Positions 24,341 through 31,278 of a DNA stretch of 54,035 bases are shown piece after piece. Within the stretch, counting starts at the first letter, position 1. Each line of letters starts with the position of its first letter. This stretch comes from Candidatus Adlerbacteria bacterium (GTDB taxonomy: Bacteria; Patescibacteriota; Minisyncoccia; Phycocordibacterales; SBAW01), in NCBI GenBank assembly GCA_903851045.1, contig CAINNF010000018.1, forward strand, positions 67,925-121,959. Reading direction: 5' to 3'. The position numbers and the translations under genes were made by a program. The notes below the pieces were generated by a model. That model searched no databases and was not told where the DNA came from. It worked only from the letters and a program-made list of their open reading frames with translations.

Positions 24341-24466
24341 TACACCTTTCCCCTACACAACTGGAAAAGATTATATACCATATATTGCAGTATGTCAAAT
24401 ACTGCTGCATGGTGAGTTCTCACTCTGCATACAAGAATCAACCCATATACACAACACCCTAACACC

Positions 24467-24494
24467 TTGACACTGTCTTGATTGTATGTACTAT
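24467..24494 (+). promoter_or_regulatory. Sigma70-like promoter
   Basis: TTGACA (24467-24472), a 16-base spacer and TACTAT (24489-24494), 27 bases before the start of the 24522 gene. Confidence 0.75.
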
Positions 24495-24521
24495 ACACCA
24501 AGTTCAGTTCAGGAGACGCCT

Positions 24522-24791
24522 ATGAATCCGCGAGACATACCTCTCCCGAAACTGCGTCGCGGTCCACGGGGAGAACCGATAGGGTTGCTCGCTGGAGAGC
24601 GAGTGCTCGAAATTCTGTCATCAGAGGACTTGCCGATCGTTGATCAGGAGATGCTTCTTCGAGAGGCACGTTCTCATCTGGTGCAAGTACGAGAAGAAGC
24701 CGAGTTGACCGACGAACTTCTGACCACGGAGGTCCTTGAGCGGATAGCGAAACTGGAGAAAGATATCCAGGACCGGGCCAACTCGATATAA
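24522..24791 (+). CDS. Hypothetical acidic helical protein
   Basis: 89 residues from MNPRDIPLPKLRRGPRGEP, with SD CAGGAGA and spacing 7. The body is charged and helical (ARSHLVQVREEAELTDELLT, LERIAKLEKDIQDRA), with no membrane segment and no cysteines. No family was recognised. It has the best-defined promoter of this cluster. The next gene begins 63 bases later with its own SD and may share the transcript, since the first terminator seen is at 25212. Confidence 0.62.
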   Translation: MNPRDIPLPKLRRGPRGEPIGLLAGERVLEILSSEDLPIVDQEMLLREARSHLVQVREEAELTDELLTTEVLERIAKLEKDIQDRANSI

Positions 24792-24854
24792 AAACCAGGG
24801 TCGTGAGTCCAGCAGCAGCGTAGTACATCATACGGTTCACAAAGGATACAATGC

Positions 24855-25184
24855 ATGTCGCGTTCGTTTAGCTATGGAGGAGACTTGAAGGAGCTACGTA
24901 TCGTCGGCACCGGGGTCGAGATAGCATTGCTCGCCCTGCGAGTCGGCTACTTTAAGGCTGGCGCGGGGGTGCTTATCGAAGGACCACCTGACTGGCTTCT
25001 GGCTGTGGAGGGCGCTTCGTCCGCGGGATTTGCCGCCGAGACAATCACCCTGCCGCCAGCTCCAACCGGAGATGAGGAAGTCTCGCGCACACCGATCAAG
25101 GTAACTCTGTTTCTTCCGCCGAAGAATCTCCGCATCGTCGTCGATATCCCAGTTCGGAGTACTGCCACGAATTTCATGTCATAA
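24855..25184 (+). CDS. Hypothetical protein
   Basis: 109 residues from MSRSFSYGGDLKELRIVGTG; SD AAAGGA at about 8 bases. It looks like a small soluble alternation of strands and helices with a Pro-rich middle (TLPPAPTGDE) and a C-terminal strand-rich end (KVTLFLPPKNLRIVVDIPV). No cysteines, membrane segment or family signature were found. It is probably cotranscribed with the 24522 gene and ended by the terminator at 25212. Confidence 0.6.
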   Translation: MSRSFSYGGDLKELRIVGTGVEIALLALRVGYFKAGAGVLIEGPPDWLLAVEGASSAGFAAETITLPPAPTGDEEVSRTPIKVTLFLPPKNLRIVVDIPVRSTATNFMS

Positions 25185-25211
25185 TCCGTACGCAGCACGG
25201 ACACCGCATCA

Positions 25212-25257
25212 CTCCCCACACGCAAACACACATTTGTTTGTGTGTGGGGATTTTTTA
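25212..25257 (+). terminator. Strong intrinsic terminator
   Basis: TCCCCACAC...AAACA pairs with TGTTTGTGTGTGGGGA, followed by six Ts. Confidence 0.88.
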
Positions 25258-25370
25258 CACAAGGCACGACGCTAATACCACACCACGACCATTTCACGAA
25301 CATCGTGACTGTCCCCATGACCCTTTGTTTCAACGCAACGACCTTACCGTATCTCCCAAGAGTTACACAA

Positions 25371-25398
25371 AAAAATACCGCCCCATGGTGTGGGGCGG
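25371..25398 (-). terminator. Terminator of HAD-like gene
   Basis: CCGCCCCA and TGGGGCGG pair with a 5-base loop. The minus strand continues TATTTTTTT. Confidence 0.85.
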
Positions 25399-25428
25399 TG
25401 TGGCTAGGTACGACCACTCGAGCGACGT

Positions 25429-26001
25429 TCAAAGGCGAGTGATATGGTCGACTGCCTCCGCCCACGTGTGGACTCTGATGATATTGTCACCCGCAACATC
25501 GCCATTCCATGGAGCGTCGAACAGCAGTACTGGAATCCCGACGGCGGCAACCGCATGTGCATGGTGGGGTGCATCTTCAAGAAGGATGGTTACGCCAAGC
25601 TCCTGACACGCTCTTGCCTTTGACCCGTGCCCACGACCGTTATAGCCGACGAAGTGAACACCCGCGAACACGTCGGGAAAGTGCCGCCCCACCAACGCGC
25701 TGGTTACCTCGGCGAGATGTGCATGACGTGCGGTAATGATGTGCAGTTCACAGAAGTTCGCAAGATGCATGACCGCCTCTTGAGCCCCGAACACTGGGAC
25801 TAGGTTCGCATGGTGCGATGAGTAGTACCACGCCTCGAGACGTTCGTGCGCCTCGTCGGGAGTACATCCCCACAAGCGACTGAGGTCGAACGACTGTACG
25901 TCCTCCATCCAGTGTGCGGTACCGAACTGTTCGTTGTGGAACCCAAGCAGCGACGGGTTGGTATCGACAAGTACGTCGTCGAAATCTATACCGACTCTCA
26001 T
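25429..26001 (-). CDS. HAD-superfamily hydrolase, 5'-nucleotidase-like
   Basis: 190 residues from MRVGIDFDDVLVDTNPSL. Earlier in-frame starts exist, but SD AGAGGG fits this ATG. HAD motif I is DFDDV (nucleophile Asp). Motif II is the Thr in HIITARHAHL. Motif III/IV are the Lys in GSKARACQELGV and EDAPHHAHA. The size and the cap between motifs I and II (HWMEDVQSFDLSRLWG) resemble the 5'(3')-deoxyribonucleotidase / YqfW group. It would dephosphorylate a small phosphomonoester; the substrate is unknown. Despite lying in the orphan run, this is a recognisable enzyme. Confidence 0.82.
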   Translation of the reverse strand: MRVGIDFDDVLVDTNPSLLGFHNEQFGTAHWMEDVQSFDLSRLWGCTPDEAHERLEAWYYSSHHANLVPVFGAQEAVMHLANFCELHIITARHAHLAEVTSALVGRHFPDVFAGVHFVGYNGRGHGSKARACQELGVTILLEDAPHHAHAVAAVGIPVLLFDAPWNGDVAGDNIIRVHTWAEAVDHITRL

Positions 26002-26060
26002 AAAGAACATCCCTCTGTTTGTTTCTACCAAAATCCTACCACAGAGGAAGAGAGACTGAA

Positions 26061-26083
26061 TGGATACGGTTCGGGTTAGCACG
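26061..26083. repeat. 23-bp repeat, copy 2 (with 23717-23739)
   Basis: 21 of 23 bases agree with the copy at 23717. Here it is 60 bases upstream of the HAD-like gene start, on the side where its promoter should be. Confidence 0.55.
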
Positions 26084-26133
26084 TTTTTTGGAGATGAGCA
26101 GCAAAAAAGGACGGCACCGTAGCGATATTGTAC

Positions 26134-26167
26134 CAAAAGAAAACCCCTTTGATGCTATCTCAGGGGT
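26134..26167 (-). terminator. Terminator of 26179-26490 gene
   Basis: On the minus strand ACCCCT pairs with AGGGGT across a 14-base loop (weak 6-bp stem), followed by TTTCTTTT. Confidence 0.6.
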
Positions 26168-26178
26168 CGTGAGCGTGT

Positions 26179-26490
26179 TTAGTCTTTGCGTTTCAGATGG
26201 GCAGCGGCTACCCGCCAAGCTTGTTGGACGTCCCATGCATGGTTGCCGAATGTTCCCATCCGGATTCGGTACCACACGAGCAGGGTATCCCACCAGGCGG
26301 ACACTAGCCCACCAATGACGATCTCATATGCTACGTACGGTGGCTTGCCCAACCACGCGAGCACCACCAGAGCTACCACCGAGACAACAAACGTCATAAC
26401 AGTGAGAGGTACCGAGACTACGAGCCGGAACCTCATCACTTTACCTTGCAGCTTGGTGGCCGCGTTACTAAAAGGCGGGAATGGTGACAT
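26179..26490 (-). CDS. Small membrane protein, unknown function
   Basis: 103 residues from MSPFPPFSNAATKLQG. Longer in-frame starts overlap the promoter at 26518-26545 and are rejected. Two hydrophobic segments are present, at about 22-45 (VVSVPLTVMTFVVSVVALVV) and 52-72 (AYEIVIGGLVSAWWDTLLVW). A basic tail (AAHLKRKD) follows. No family was recognised. The -10 box leaves an untranslated leader of about 20 bases. Confidence 0.62.
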   Translation of the reverse strand: MSPFPPFSNAATKLQGKVMRFRLVVSVPLTVMTFVVSVVALVVLAWLGKPPYVAYEIVIGGLVSAWWDTLLVWYRIRMGTFGNHAWDVQQAWRVAAAHLKRKD

Positions 26491-26517
26491 TTTTGTTTTC
26501 CCAATGTACCTTGAGGC

Positions 26518-26545
26518 ATTATAATACAACACAAGTAAAAGTCAA
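26518..26545 (-). promoter_or_regulatory. Sigma70-like promoter
   Basis: Minus strand: TTGACT, 16-base spacer, consensus TATAAT; drives the 26179-26490 gene. Confidence 0.8.
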
Positions 26546-26549
26546 TGTG

Positions 26550-26620
26550 CTGGGAGACATGGACTCGAACCATGATTCACGGCTTCAAAGGCCGCTGTCC
26601 TACCATTAGACGATCTCCCA
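26550..26620 (-). tRNA. tRNA-Gln (TTG)
   Basis: Minus strand: acceptor TGGGAGA/TCTCCCA with discriminator G, D-arm TCGTCTAATGGTAGGACA, anticodon stem GCGGC/GCCGT with loop CTTTGAA (anticodon TTG), T-arm GGTTCGAGTCC. No CCA is encoded. Confidence 0.95.
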
Positions 26621-26748
26621 ATGAAAAGCTCACGACCCGTGGGGCGCGATGGTTGGACCGTGGTGGATCCTAGCTTTACCTGTCCATAATACTTGTTTTT
26701 GGTATTTTTTCTATCGGCGTGACCACGAGACGGTTTATTGGAGGATGT

Positions 26749-26776
26749 TTGACATATTATTTGTTTATGTTAATCT
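26749..26776 (+). promoter_or_regulatory. Sigma70-like promoter
   Basis: TTGACA, 16-base spacer, TAATCT; 48 bases before the 26825 start. Confidence 0.65.
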
Positions 26777-26824
26777 GTTGCCAGGCTGGCCGCGATCATG
26801 CGGCAGCAACGAGGGATTTTTCCA

Positions 26825-27283
26825 ATGCTTTCGACATTGGCTCGGTTTGCTTTGTGTTTCGGTTTACTTCTGGGAGGTGTGCTCCCCGCGCGAGCGGGAG
26901 GGGTTGTCGTGGTCCCCATTCCGGAGGTGTGCTTCGAACATCTCTGCGCCAAGGTGCCGACCGAATGGGTGGCGTCGTTGCAGAATTCGGTGTTCTCCGC
27001 CACGGACGGCAAGACGACCTTCACGATCCAGATCACCAACGCGGTCGACCTGACCGACATCGACACCAGCACCGAACCTGAGTTCAATATCAGCGGCAAC
27101 CCCTTCTGGGCCGTGGCGGGAAATGACACACACAGCGCCACCTACCAGGGCAAGGTGCGTTACTACAAGGACGAGGAGGAATATTCAGTGGTCGTGATCA
27201 CCGTCAACGGTGACCTCGAGACATGGCGCGACCGCCTGATCGAGTGGGTTGTTGCGCGCAACTACGACGACCTGCGCCAGTAA
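26825..27283 (+). CDS. Exported hypothetical protein
   Basis: 152 residues from MLSTLARFALCFGLLLGG, with SD GAGGG. A classical Sec signal peptide ends at about ARAGG (residues 23-25). The mature part (about 127 residues) has two cysteines close together (EVCFEHLCAKVP), probably a disulfide outside the membrane. A strand-rich body follows (KTTFTIQITNAVDL, EEYSVVVITVNGD), then a helix at the end (TWRDRLIEWVVARNYDDL). I recognise no family. It has its own promoter and a strong terminator at 27300-27328. Confidence 0.68.
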   Translation: MLSTLARFALCFGLLLGGVLPARAGGVVVVPIPEVCFEHLCAKVPTEWVASLQNSVFSATDGKTTFTIQITNAVDLTDIDTSTEPEFNISGNPFWAVAGNDTHSATYQGKVRYYKDEEEYSVVVITVNGDLETWRDRLIEWVVARNYDDLRQ

Positions 27284-27299
27284 AAAAAGGAGGGTACGT

Positions 27300-27328
27300 G
27301 GGCGCGGCAGTTACTGCCGCGCCCTTTT
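27300..27328 (+). terminator. Strong intrinsic terminator
   Basis: GGGCGCGGCAG and CTGCCGCGCCC pair perfectly with a 3-base loop, followed by TTTT. Confidence 0.92.
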
Positions 27329-27424
27329 CATATTCTGTATCAGTACTGCGACCGTCTTTGTCCGCTGGAGTTGACTCATTTTGTATACCAAGTAGAGTCA
27401 CCGCAGTACGCACATGAGGAAGGT

Positions 27425-27628
27425 ATGACCGACGTTCCGTATAGCCACGGGGTCCGCTTGGGCCAGTGCCCGACGTGTCTGGCGTTCTTGGTGGTTCGGC
27501 CCGACCACTACGGCACCTGGATGATCCCCTTCCACCCACCCGCGCCGACAGAGTCCCGCGAAGGACTCCGACACTGCCAAGGGTCTGGGGAACCGGAGCG
27601 ATTCTCCTCCGACGGCCGGTACCTTTGA
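27425..27628 (+). CDS. Hypothetical small protein with CxxC
   Basis: 67 residues from MTDVPYSHGVRLGQCPTCLA. The frame is open upstream, but SD GAGGAAGG favours this ATG. It has a CPTC pair near residue 15 and one Cys later (RHCQGSGEPERF), perhaps half of a zinc ribbon with the nearby His residues; this is unproven. Terminated at 27660-27685. No family was recognised. Confidence 0.55.
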   Translation: MTDVPYSHGVRLGQCPTCLAFLVVRPDHYGTWMIPFHPPAPTESREGLRHCQGSGEPERFSSDGRYL

Positions 27629-27659
27629 TGTCTCGAGGACTTGCTTGTTTCGCACCATC

Positions 27660-27685
27660 CGCCGCCCACCATGGGCGGCGTTTTT
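27660..27685 (+). terminator. Intrinsic terminator
   Basis: CGCCGCCCA and TGGGCGGCG with a 3-base loop, followed by TTTTT. It lies between convergent genes. Confidence 0.9.
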
Positions 27686-27713
27686 CTGTAGCCTGCGACC
27701 GAAGTTTGCCGAC

Positions 27714-28151
27714 TTACGACAGTGTCGCGACGGCGTTGTCTTCGGATTGTGGCTGGCCGCAGAAGGCGCAGCGGCTAGCGGCAAGCGGGATCTCGCTGAG
27801 GCACTCGGGGCACTTTTTACTCGTCGGGTCCGCCGGAGTCTCGCGTCCCTTCATGCGCTCGGTGAAGGTGTTCATCGGGAGCACGACGAAGAAGTAGACC
27901 ACGGCCGCGATGATAAGGAAGGAGACGAGCGAGTTGAGAAAGTCGCCGATAAGGAACTTGCTGCCGTTGATGGTGAAGACGATATTGGACAAGTCGGACG
28001 TGTTGATGATAGCACCCACCAGCGGCGTGATGAGGTCCTTCACGAACGAGCTGACGATACCGGTAAACGCGGCTCCGACCGCAAGACCAACGGCAAGGTC
28101 GACGACGTTGCCACGGAGGATGAATTTTTTGAATCCGTTCATAACTTCCAT
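27714..28151 (-). CDS. mscL: Large-conductance mechanosensitive channel MscL with zinc-ribbon tail
   Basis: 145 residues. The MscL core is clear: GFKKFILRGNVVDLAVGLAV at the N-terminus with the pore-lining first helix, then SSFVKDLITPLVGAI, the second helix FLNSLVSFLIIAAVVYFFVV and NTFTERMKG. It opens under membrane tension to release solutes. The C-terminus adds a CPEC...CAFC zinc ribbon (about 118-138, KKCPECLSEIPL and SRCAFCGQ), a known variant in some lineages. Start may be residue 1 or Met4. A TATAGT box is about 8 bases upstream. It is downstream of dnaX on the same strand. Confidence 0.96.
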   Translation of the reverse strand: MEVMNGFKKFILRGNVVDLAVGLAVGAAFTGIVSSFVKDLITPLVGAIINTSDLSNIVFTINGSKFLIGDFLNSLVSFLIIAAVVYFFVVLPMNTFTERMKGRETPADPTSKKCPECLSEIPLAASRCAFCGQPQSEDNAVATLS

Positions 28152-28172
28152 AGAGAGAACACTATACCACCA

Positions 28173-29237
28173 TTATCCCGTTGTGTACACACGGTAGAGC
28201 GCGAGCTCCAATGGGAGTGCCGGGAGCGGGGCGCGGTTCGTCTCCAAAAGCGCCGTGATCAGTTCGGCCAACAGTTGCGAATTTATGGCGGCTCCCTCCT
28301 TACCAGCAAGCCGCGTGAGCGCCGCGAGTTCAGTGACACTGAACTGCTCGCTCAACTCTTTTTTCATCTCCGGAGCGAAGCGAAGCAGCAGCACCGCGCG
28401 CACCTTGGTGAGCGCGAGCAGCACGAACACCTTCGCCTCGACACCGCTCTGTGTCGCCTGGTGAAAGGCGCCAAGCGCGGTAGCGATATCCTTTTGTGCC
28501 AGAGACTCTAGGAAGGTGTTCACGACCGCGCCGGACGGCGCACCGACGACCACACCGACCTCGGCTTCGGTCAACTTGGCATCACGTGAGACGGTCAAGA
28601 CTTTTTGTAAGATACCGAGCGTATCACGAAAGGACCCATCCCCCATCAGCGCGATGAGTTCTGCACCTGCGGGTTCGATGGTGACCTTCTCTTTTTTCGC
28701 GACGTCGATGATGAGGCTCTTGAGGATGTCGTGTGACGGCTTTTTGAAGGTAAAGGTCTGGCAGCGCGAGATGATGGTCTCCGGCACGCGGTCGAGCTCG
28801 GTGGTGGCGAGCACGAAGACGACGTGCGCGGGCGGCTCCTCCAAAGTCTTGAGTAGTGCCTGCCACGCCTGTGGGGTCAGTGCGTGCGCCTCGTCGATGA
28901 TATAAAATTTGTACTTGGACTCGAACGGGAGCGTGGCGACGCCATCGCGCAGTTCGCGGATCTCGTCGATGCCACGGTTGCTCGCCGCATCCATCTCATA
29001 GACGTCGTTGTCGCTCGTCCCCAGCGCCCGCGCGAGAATACGCGCGGTCGAGGTCTTGCCAGTCCCGCGCCCGCCTGCGAAAAGGTAGGCGTGCGCTATT
29101 CTTTCGTTCTCGACCGCGGCCCGCAGCACCGAGGTGATATGCTCCTGCCCACGCACCTCGTCGAAGATGCCGGGGCGATACTTCCGATACAAAGAGAGAT
29201 TGTGCCGCTCTAGGTCGGGCGTGGTCGTCTGTTTCAT
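28173..29237 (-). CDS. dnaX: DNA polymerase III gamma/tau subunit
   Basis: 354 residues (a GTG one codon earlier is an alternative start). This is the clamp-loader ATPase: N-terminal YRKYRP and GQEHITSVL, Walker A AGGRGTGKTST, Walker B FYIIDEAHAL, sensor 1 ATTELDRVPETIISRCQ, sensor 2 GDGSFRDTLGILQKV. The zinc module normally inserted after Walker A (four Cys) is absent; the sequence passes straight from ARALGTSDND to VYEMDAASNRGIDEIREL. It ends soon after domain III, so there is no tau-specific extension for DnaE or DnaB binding. A TATACT box lies 8 bases before the ATG. Confidence 0.95.
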   Translation of the reverse strand: MKQTTTPDLERHNLSLYRKYRPGIFDEVRGQEHITSVLRAAVENERIAHAYLFAGGRGTGKTSTARILARALGTSDNDVYEMDAASNRGIDEIRELRDGVATLPFESKYKFYIIDEAHALTPQAWQALLKTLEEPPAHVVFVLATTELDRVPETIISRCQTFTFKKPSHDILKSLIIDVAKKEKVTIEPAGAELIALMGDGSFRDTLGILQKVLTVSRDAKLTEAEVGVVVGAPSGAVVNTFLESLAQKDIATALGAFHQATQSGVEAKVFVLLALTKVRAVLLLRFAPEMKKELSEQFSVTELAALTRLAGKEGAAINSQLLAELITALLETNRAPLPALPLELALYRVYTTG

Positions 29238-29245
29238 CACTCAAC

Positions 29246-29251
29246 AGTATA
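29246..29251 (-). promoter_or_regulatory. -10 box for dnaX
   Basis: TATACT on the minus strand ends 5 bases before the GTG and 8 before the ATG start of dnaX. Confidence 0.55.
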
Positions 29252-29267
29252 CAACTCTTATACGAAA

Positions 29268-29292
29268 AATGCCCCGCCTATAACGGAGCATG
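29268..29292 (-). terminator. Weak intrinsic terminator
   Basis: Minus strand ATGCTCCG pairs with CGGGGCAT (one wobble), followed by TTTTTCG; ends the 29313-29711 gene. Confidence 0.6.
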
Positions 29293-29312
29293 TTTCTCGT
29301 TTCGTGTCGTGC

Positions 29313-29711
29313 TTATTTTGAAGCCGGCTTCTTCGCAGGAGCCTTCTTCACCGCCTTCTTGGCGCCCTTGGGCGTCACTGCGGCGCTGATGTGCGCCCAC
29401 GCAGCCCTCAGGTCCTTACCGAGCTGCGCGGTCTCTTCGGCGGTCACGCCAGAAACTGCCGAATACTTCGCGACCACCTTGTCGACGATAGCCTGGTAGC
29501 TCGCCTTGTCGATGGTCTTCGCCTTCTCGACCGCTTCGAGCGCTTCTGCACGCGCCTTGAGCAAATAACTCTTCGCGAGCTTGCGATGCTTGCTCGAGTG
29601 CTTCGCACCATACAACCAAAATGCCCCTGCCGCGCCGGCTGCCAATGCTGCCACTCCGAGTGCCGCGCCCGCTACTGCACCTGTTCCGTTTCCGTTCGAA
29701 TTGTTTGCCAT
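29313..29711 (-). CDS. Membrane-anchored protein with Lys/Ala-rich tail
   Basis: 132 residues. A short Asn/Gly-rich start leads into one Ala/Gly-rich helix (about 12-35, AVAGAALGVAALAAGAAGAF). A helical domain follows (LAKSYLLKARAEALEAVEKA, KVVAKYSAVSGVTAEETAQL), and then a histone-H1-like tail (KGAKKAVKKAPAKKPASK). The tail could bind DNA or another polyanion; this is inference. TAATCT at 29718-29723 ends 6 bases before the ATG. It follows the 29745-30080 gene on the same strand. Confidence 0.7.
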   Translation of the reverse strand: MANNSNGNGTGAVAGAALGVAALAAGAAGAFWLYGAKHSSKHRKLAKSYLLKARAEALEAVEKAKTIDKASYQAIVDKVVAKYSAVSGVTAEETAQLGKDLRAAWAHISAAVTPKGAKKAVKKAPAKKPASK

Positions 29712-29717
29712 ACGTAA

Positions 29718-29723
29718 AGATTA
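29718..29723 (-). promoter_or_regulatory. -10 box for leaderless 29313-29711 gene
   Basis: TAATCT on the minus strand ends 6 bases before the ATG at 29711. Confidence 0.45.
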
Positions 29724-29744
29724 CTACTAAATAATACCCTCCTA

Positions 29745-30080
29745 TTATACAGACTCTTCGGATTTCGTCTCGTTTTTGCGTCGCTTTCGTGGGGATGAGC
29801 GCCGTTTTTGCTTGGTCGCGCCCGCTCCCGCGAAGAACCCTCCGAGCGCGGCACCGAGAAAGCCGGTGATCTTCTCTGCGTACCCTTTCGCCTCGCCACG
29901 CACGTACGCGATATCGCTTTCGATGGTCTCGCTTGCCGTACGCACCTTCTGGGCGACCCGACGCACCTCACGTAAGATCGCGATGATGTACCATAGTACA
30001 ACGACGAGCATCAGGGTCACCACAAGCACCGCGACGGACGTAATAAAAAAGAAGATGTTAGCGTGGAGTATATCGTTCAT
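29745..30080 (-). CDS. Single-helix membrane protein with basic tail
   Basis: 111 residues. An N-terminal helix at about 9-36 (FFFITSVAVLVVTLMLVVVL and on) precedes an amphipathic helix (REVRRVAQKVRTASETIESD) of the DUF948-like layout. A short Gly/Ala hydrophobic hairpin follows (FLGAALGGFFAGAGA), then a Lys/Arg tail. No firm family. TATACT (30090-30095) lies 9 bases before the ATG, within the end of dus. The next gene downstream is the Lys/Ala-rich protein; both basic-tailed proteins may work together, but only position suggests it. Confidence 0.7.
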   Translation of the reverse strand: MNDILHANIFFFITSVAVLVVTLMLVVVLWYIIAILREVRRVAQKVRTASETIESDIAYVRGEAKGYAEKITGFLGAALGGFFAGAGATKQKRRSSPRKRRKNETKSEESV

Positions 30081-30083
30081 ATA

Positions 30084-31154
30084 CTACCCAGTATACGATA
30101 CGGCGAGAAAGTCGTTGATGATCTTCTCCACCTCCTGTGCATTAGTCGTCTCCATCAACCTCATGCGAAGCTCCTTCGCGCCTGGGAATCCTTCGACGTA
30201 GGCCTTGAAGTGCTTTTTCATGATAGCGAAACTTTTGATGTCACCGAGCAGCTCTTCGTACAATGTAGTGTGCTCGACAGCAACAAGAAGTCGTGCAACA
30301 ACTTCGTCCGAGAGGGCGGCAGTATTTCCTCCACAAAAGTCCTCGGGCCGCCTCAACGCCCAGAGCGGCGTTGTAGGCTTCCAGACTTTTGCTCCAGAAA
30401 CACTGCCGCCCTCCCCCGCGAACAACCACGGCGTGCCGAAGATGGCGCGACCTATCATCACCCCGTCAGCACCGGACGCTGCCGCCTTGGTGCGTGCATC
30501 ATCCATATCCACCACATCGCCATTGCCGACGATGAGTGTCGCGCTTCCCATCTGGTCTCTGATCTCCACGGCGCGCTTCACGCGCTCCCAACGTGCGGGT
30601 ACCAGCGACATTTCCTTGCGCGTTCGCGCATGGAGAATGATCGCCGCCGGTTCGGCCTTCAGCAGGATCGGCAGCCACTCTTCCAAGATGTCTTTGTTGT
30701 ATCCCAGCCGCGTCTTCACCGACACAGGGAGACCCTTGCCGCCGCGCTTCGCCGCTTCGATGAGTTCTACCGCGCGCGCAGGGTTGAGTATCAACTTTGA
30801 TCCCGCACCCTGACCCTCGACCGACTTGTCGGGACAACCCATGTTGATGTCGATACCGTCAAAACCACGCTCATGCGCGAGCGCAGCCGCCTTCTCCATA
30901 TACTCTGGCGTCGCCGTGAAGAACTGTACGACGATTGGACGCTCCGCGTCGGTAAAGATCATGTCGCGCAGCAACACCTCTTGGTTGCCACGAAAGAGCC
31001 CATCCGCCGAGACGAACTCGGTGTACATGACGTCTGGTTTCCCATACTTCGCGATGATACGACGAAAGGCGGCATCGGTGACGTTCGCCATCGGTGCCAA
31101 CACGAAGAAGGGCTTTTGCAGCTTCGCCCAAAAATTCTCGTTCTTTCCTGACAT
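30084..31154 (-). CDS. dus: tRNA-dihydrouridine synthase, with in-frame palindromic insertion
   Basis: 356 residues from MSGKNENFWAKLQ. FMN-dependent reduction of uridine to dihydrouridine in the tRNA D-loop. TIM barrel motifs: PFFVLAPMANVTDAAFR, INMGCPDKSVEGQGAGS with the catalytic Cys, SVKTRLGYN, and GNGDVVDMDDA followed by GADGVMIGRAIFGTPWLF. Residues about 248-281 (through KVWKPTTPLWALRRPEDF) are foreign to the family; they are encoded by the 102-bp inverted repeat at 30312-30413. The insertion sits between the barrel and the C-terminal helical tRNA-binding domain, which continues normally. TAGGGT is 7 bases before the ATG. Confidence 0.93.
   Translation of the reverse strand: MSGKNENFWAKLQKPFFVLAPMANVTDAAFRRIIAKYGKPDVMYTEFVSADGLFRGNQEVLLRDMIFTDAERPIVVQFFTATPEYMEKAAALAHERGFDGIDINMGCPDKSVEGQGAGSKLILNPARAVELIEAAKRGGKGLPVSVKTRLGYNKDILEEWLPILLKAEPAAIILHARTRKEMSLVPARWERVKRAVEIRDQMGSATLIVGNGDVVDMDDARTKAAASGADGVMIGRAIFGTPWLFAGEGGSVSGAKVWKPTTPLWALRRPEDFCGGNTAALSDEVVARLLVAVEHTTLYEELLGDIKSFAIMKKHFKAYVEGFPGAKELRMRLMETTNAQEVEKIINDFLAVSYTG
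30312..30413. repeat. In-frame palindromic element in dus
   Basis: Arms of 30 bases (starting GAGGGCGGCAGTATTTCC at 30312 and ending ACTGCCGCCCTC at 30413) match at 24 of 30 positions. A nested hairpin GCCTCAACGCC/GGCGTTGTAGGC occupies the centre. The length, 102 bp, is 34 codons. In the coding direction it shares AAAAGTC...TGG and the GGCC...GACTTTT core with the lepA element. Confidence 0.88.
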
Positions 31155-31190
31155 ACTCACTACCCTACCCTTATTTTTATCACTCGCCTA

Positions 31191-31266
31191 GGGAGAGGTG
31201 CGCAGGTGTGCTTTGGTAGGGGTGCTGTTTATCTCCCCGGACAAAGTACACCTGCGCACCTCTCCC
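31191..31266. repeat. Intergenic palindromic element
   Basis: 24-base arms (31191-31214, starting GGGAGAGGTGCGCAGGTG, and 31243-31266) match with one mismatch around a 28-base centre. It lies between ftsQ and dus, with no T-run outside, so it is not a typical terminator. Size and layout match the elements in tsaD, lepA and dus. Confidence 0.85.
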
Positions 31267-31278
31267 GCAGACAACGCG

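Noticed and set aside
23660-24415. Plus-strand frame over the 23903-24340 gene
   Set aside because: No SD and no plausible protein; the minus-strand gene has a good SD, an anchor helix and a terminator.
28884-29213. Plus-strand frame antisense to dnaX
   Set aside because: It mirrors the Walker and sensor motifs of dnaX.
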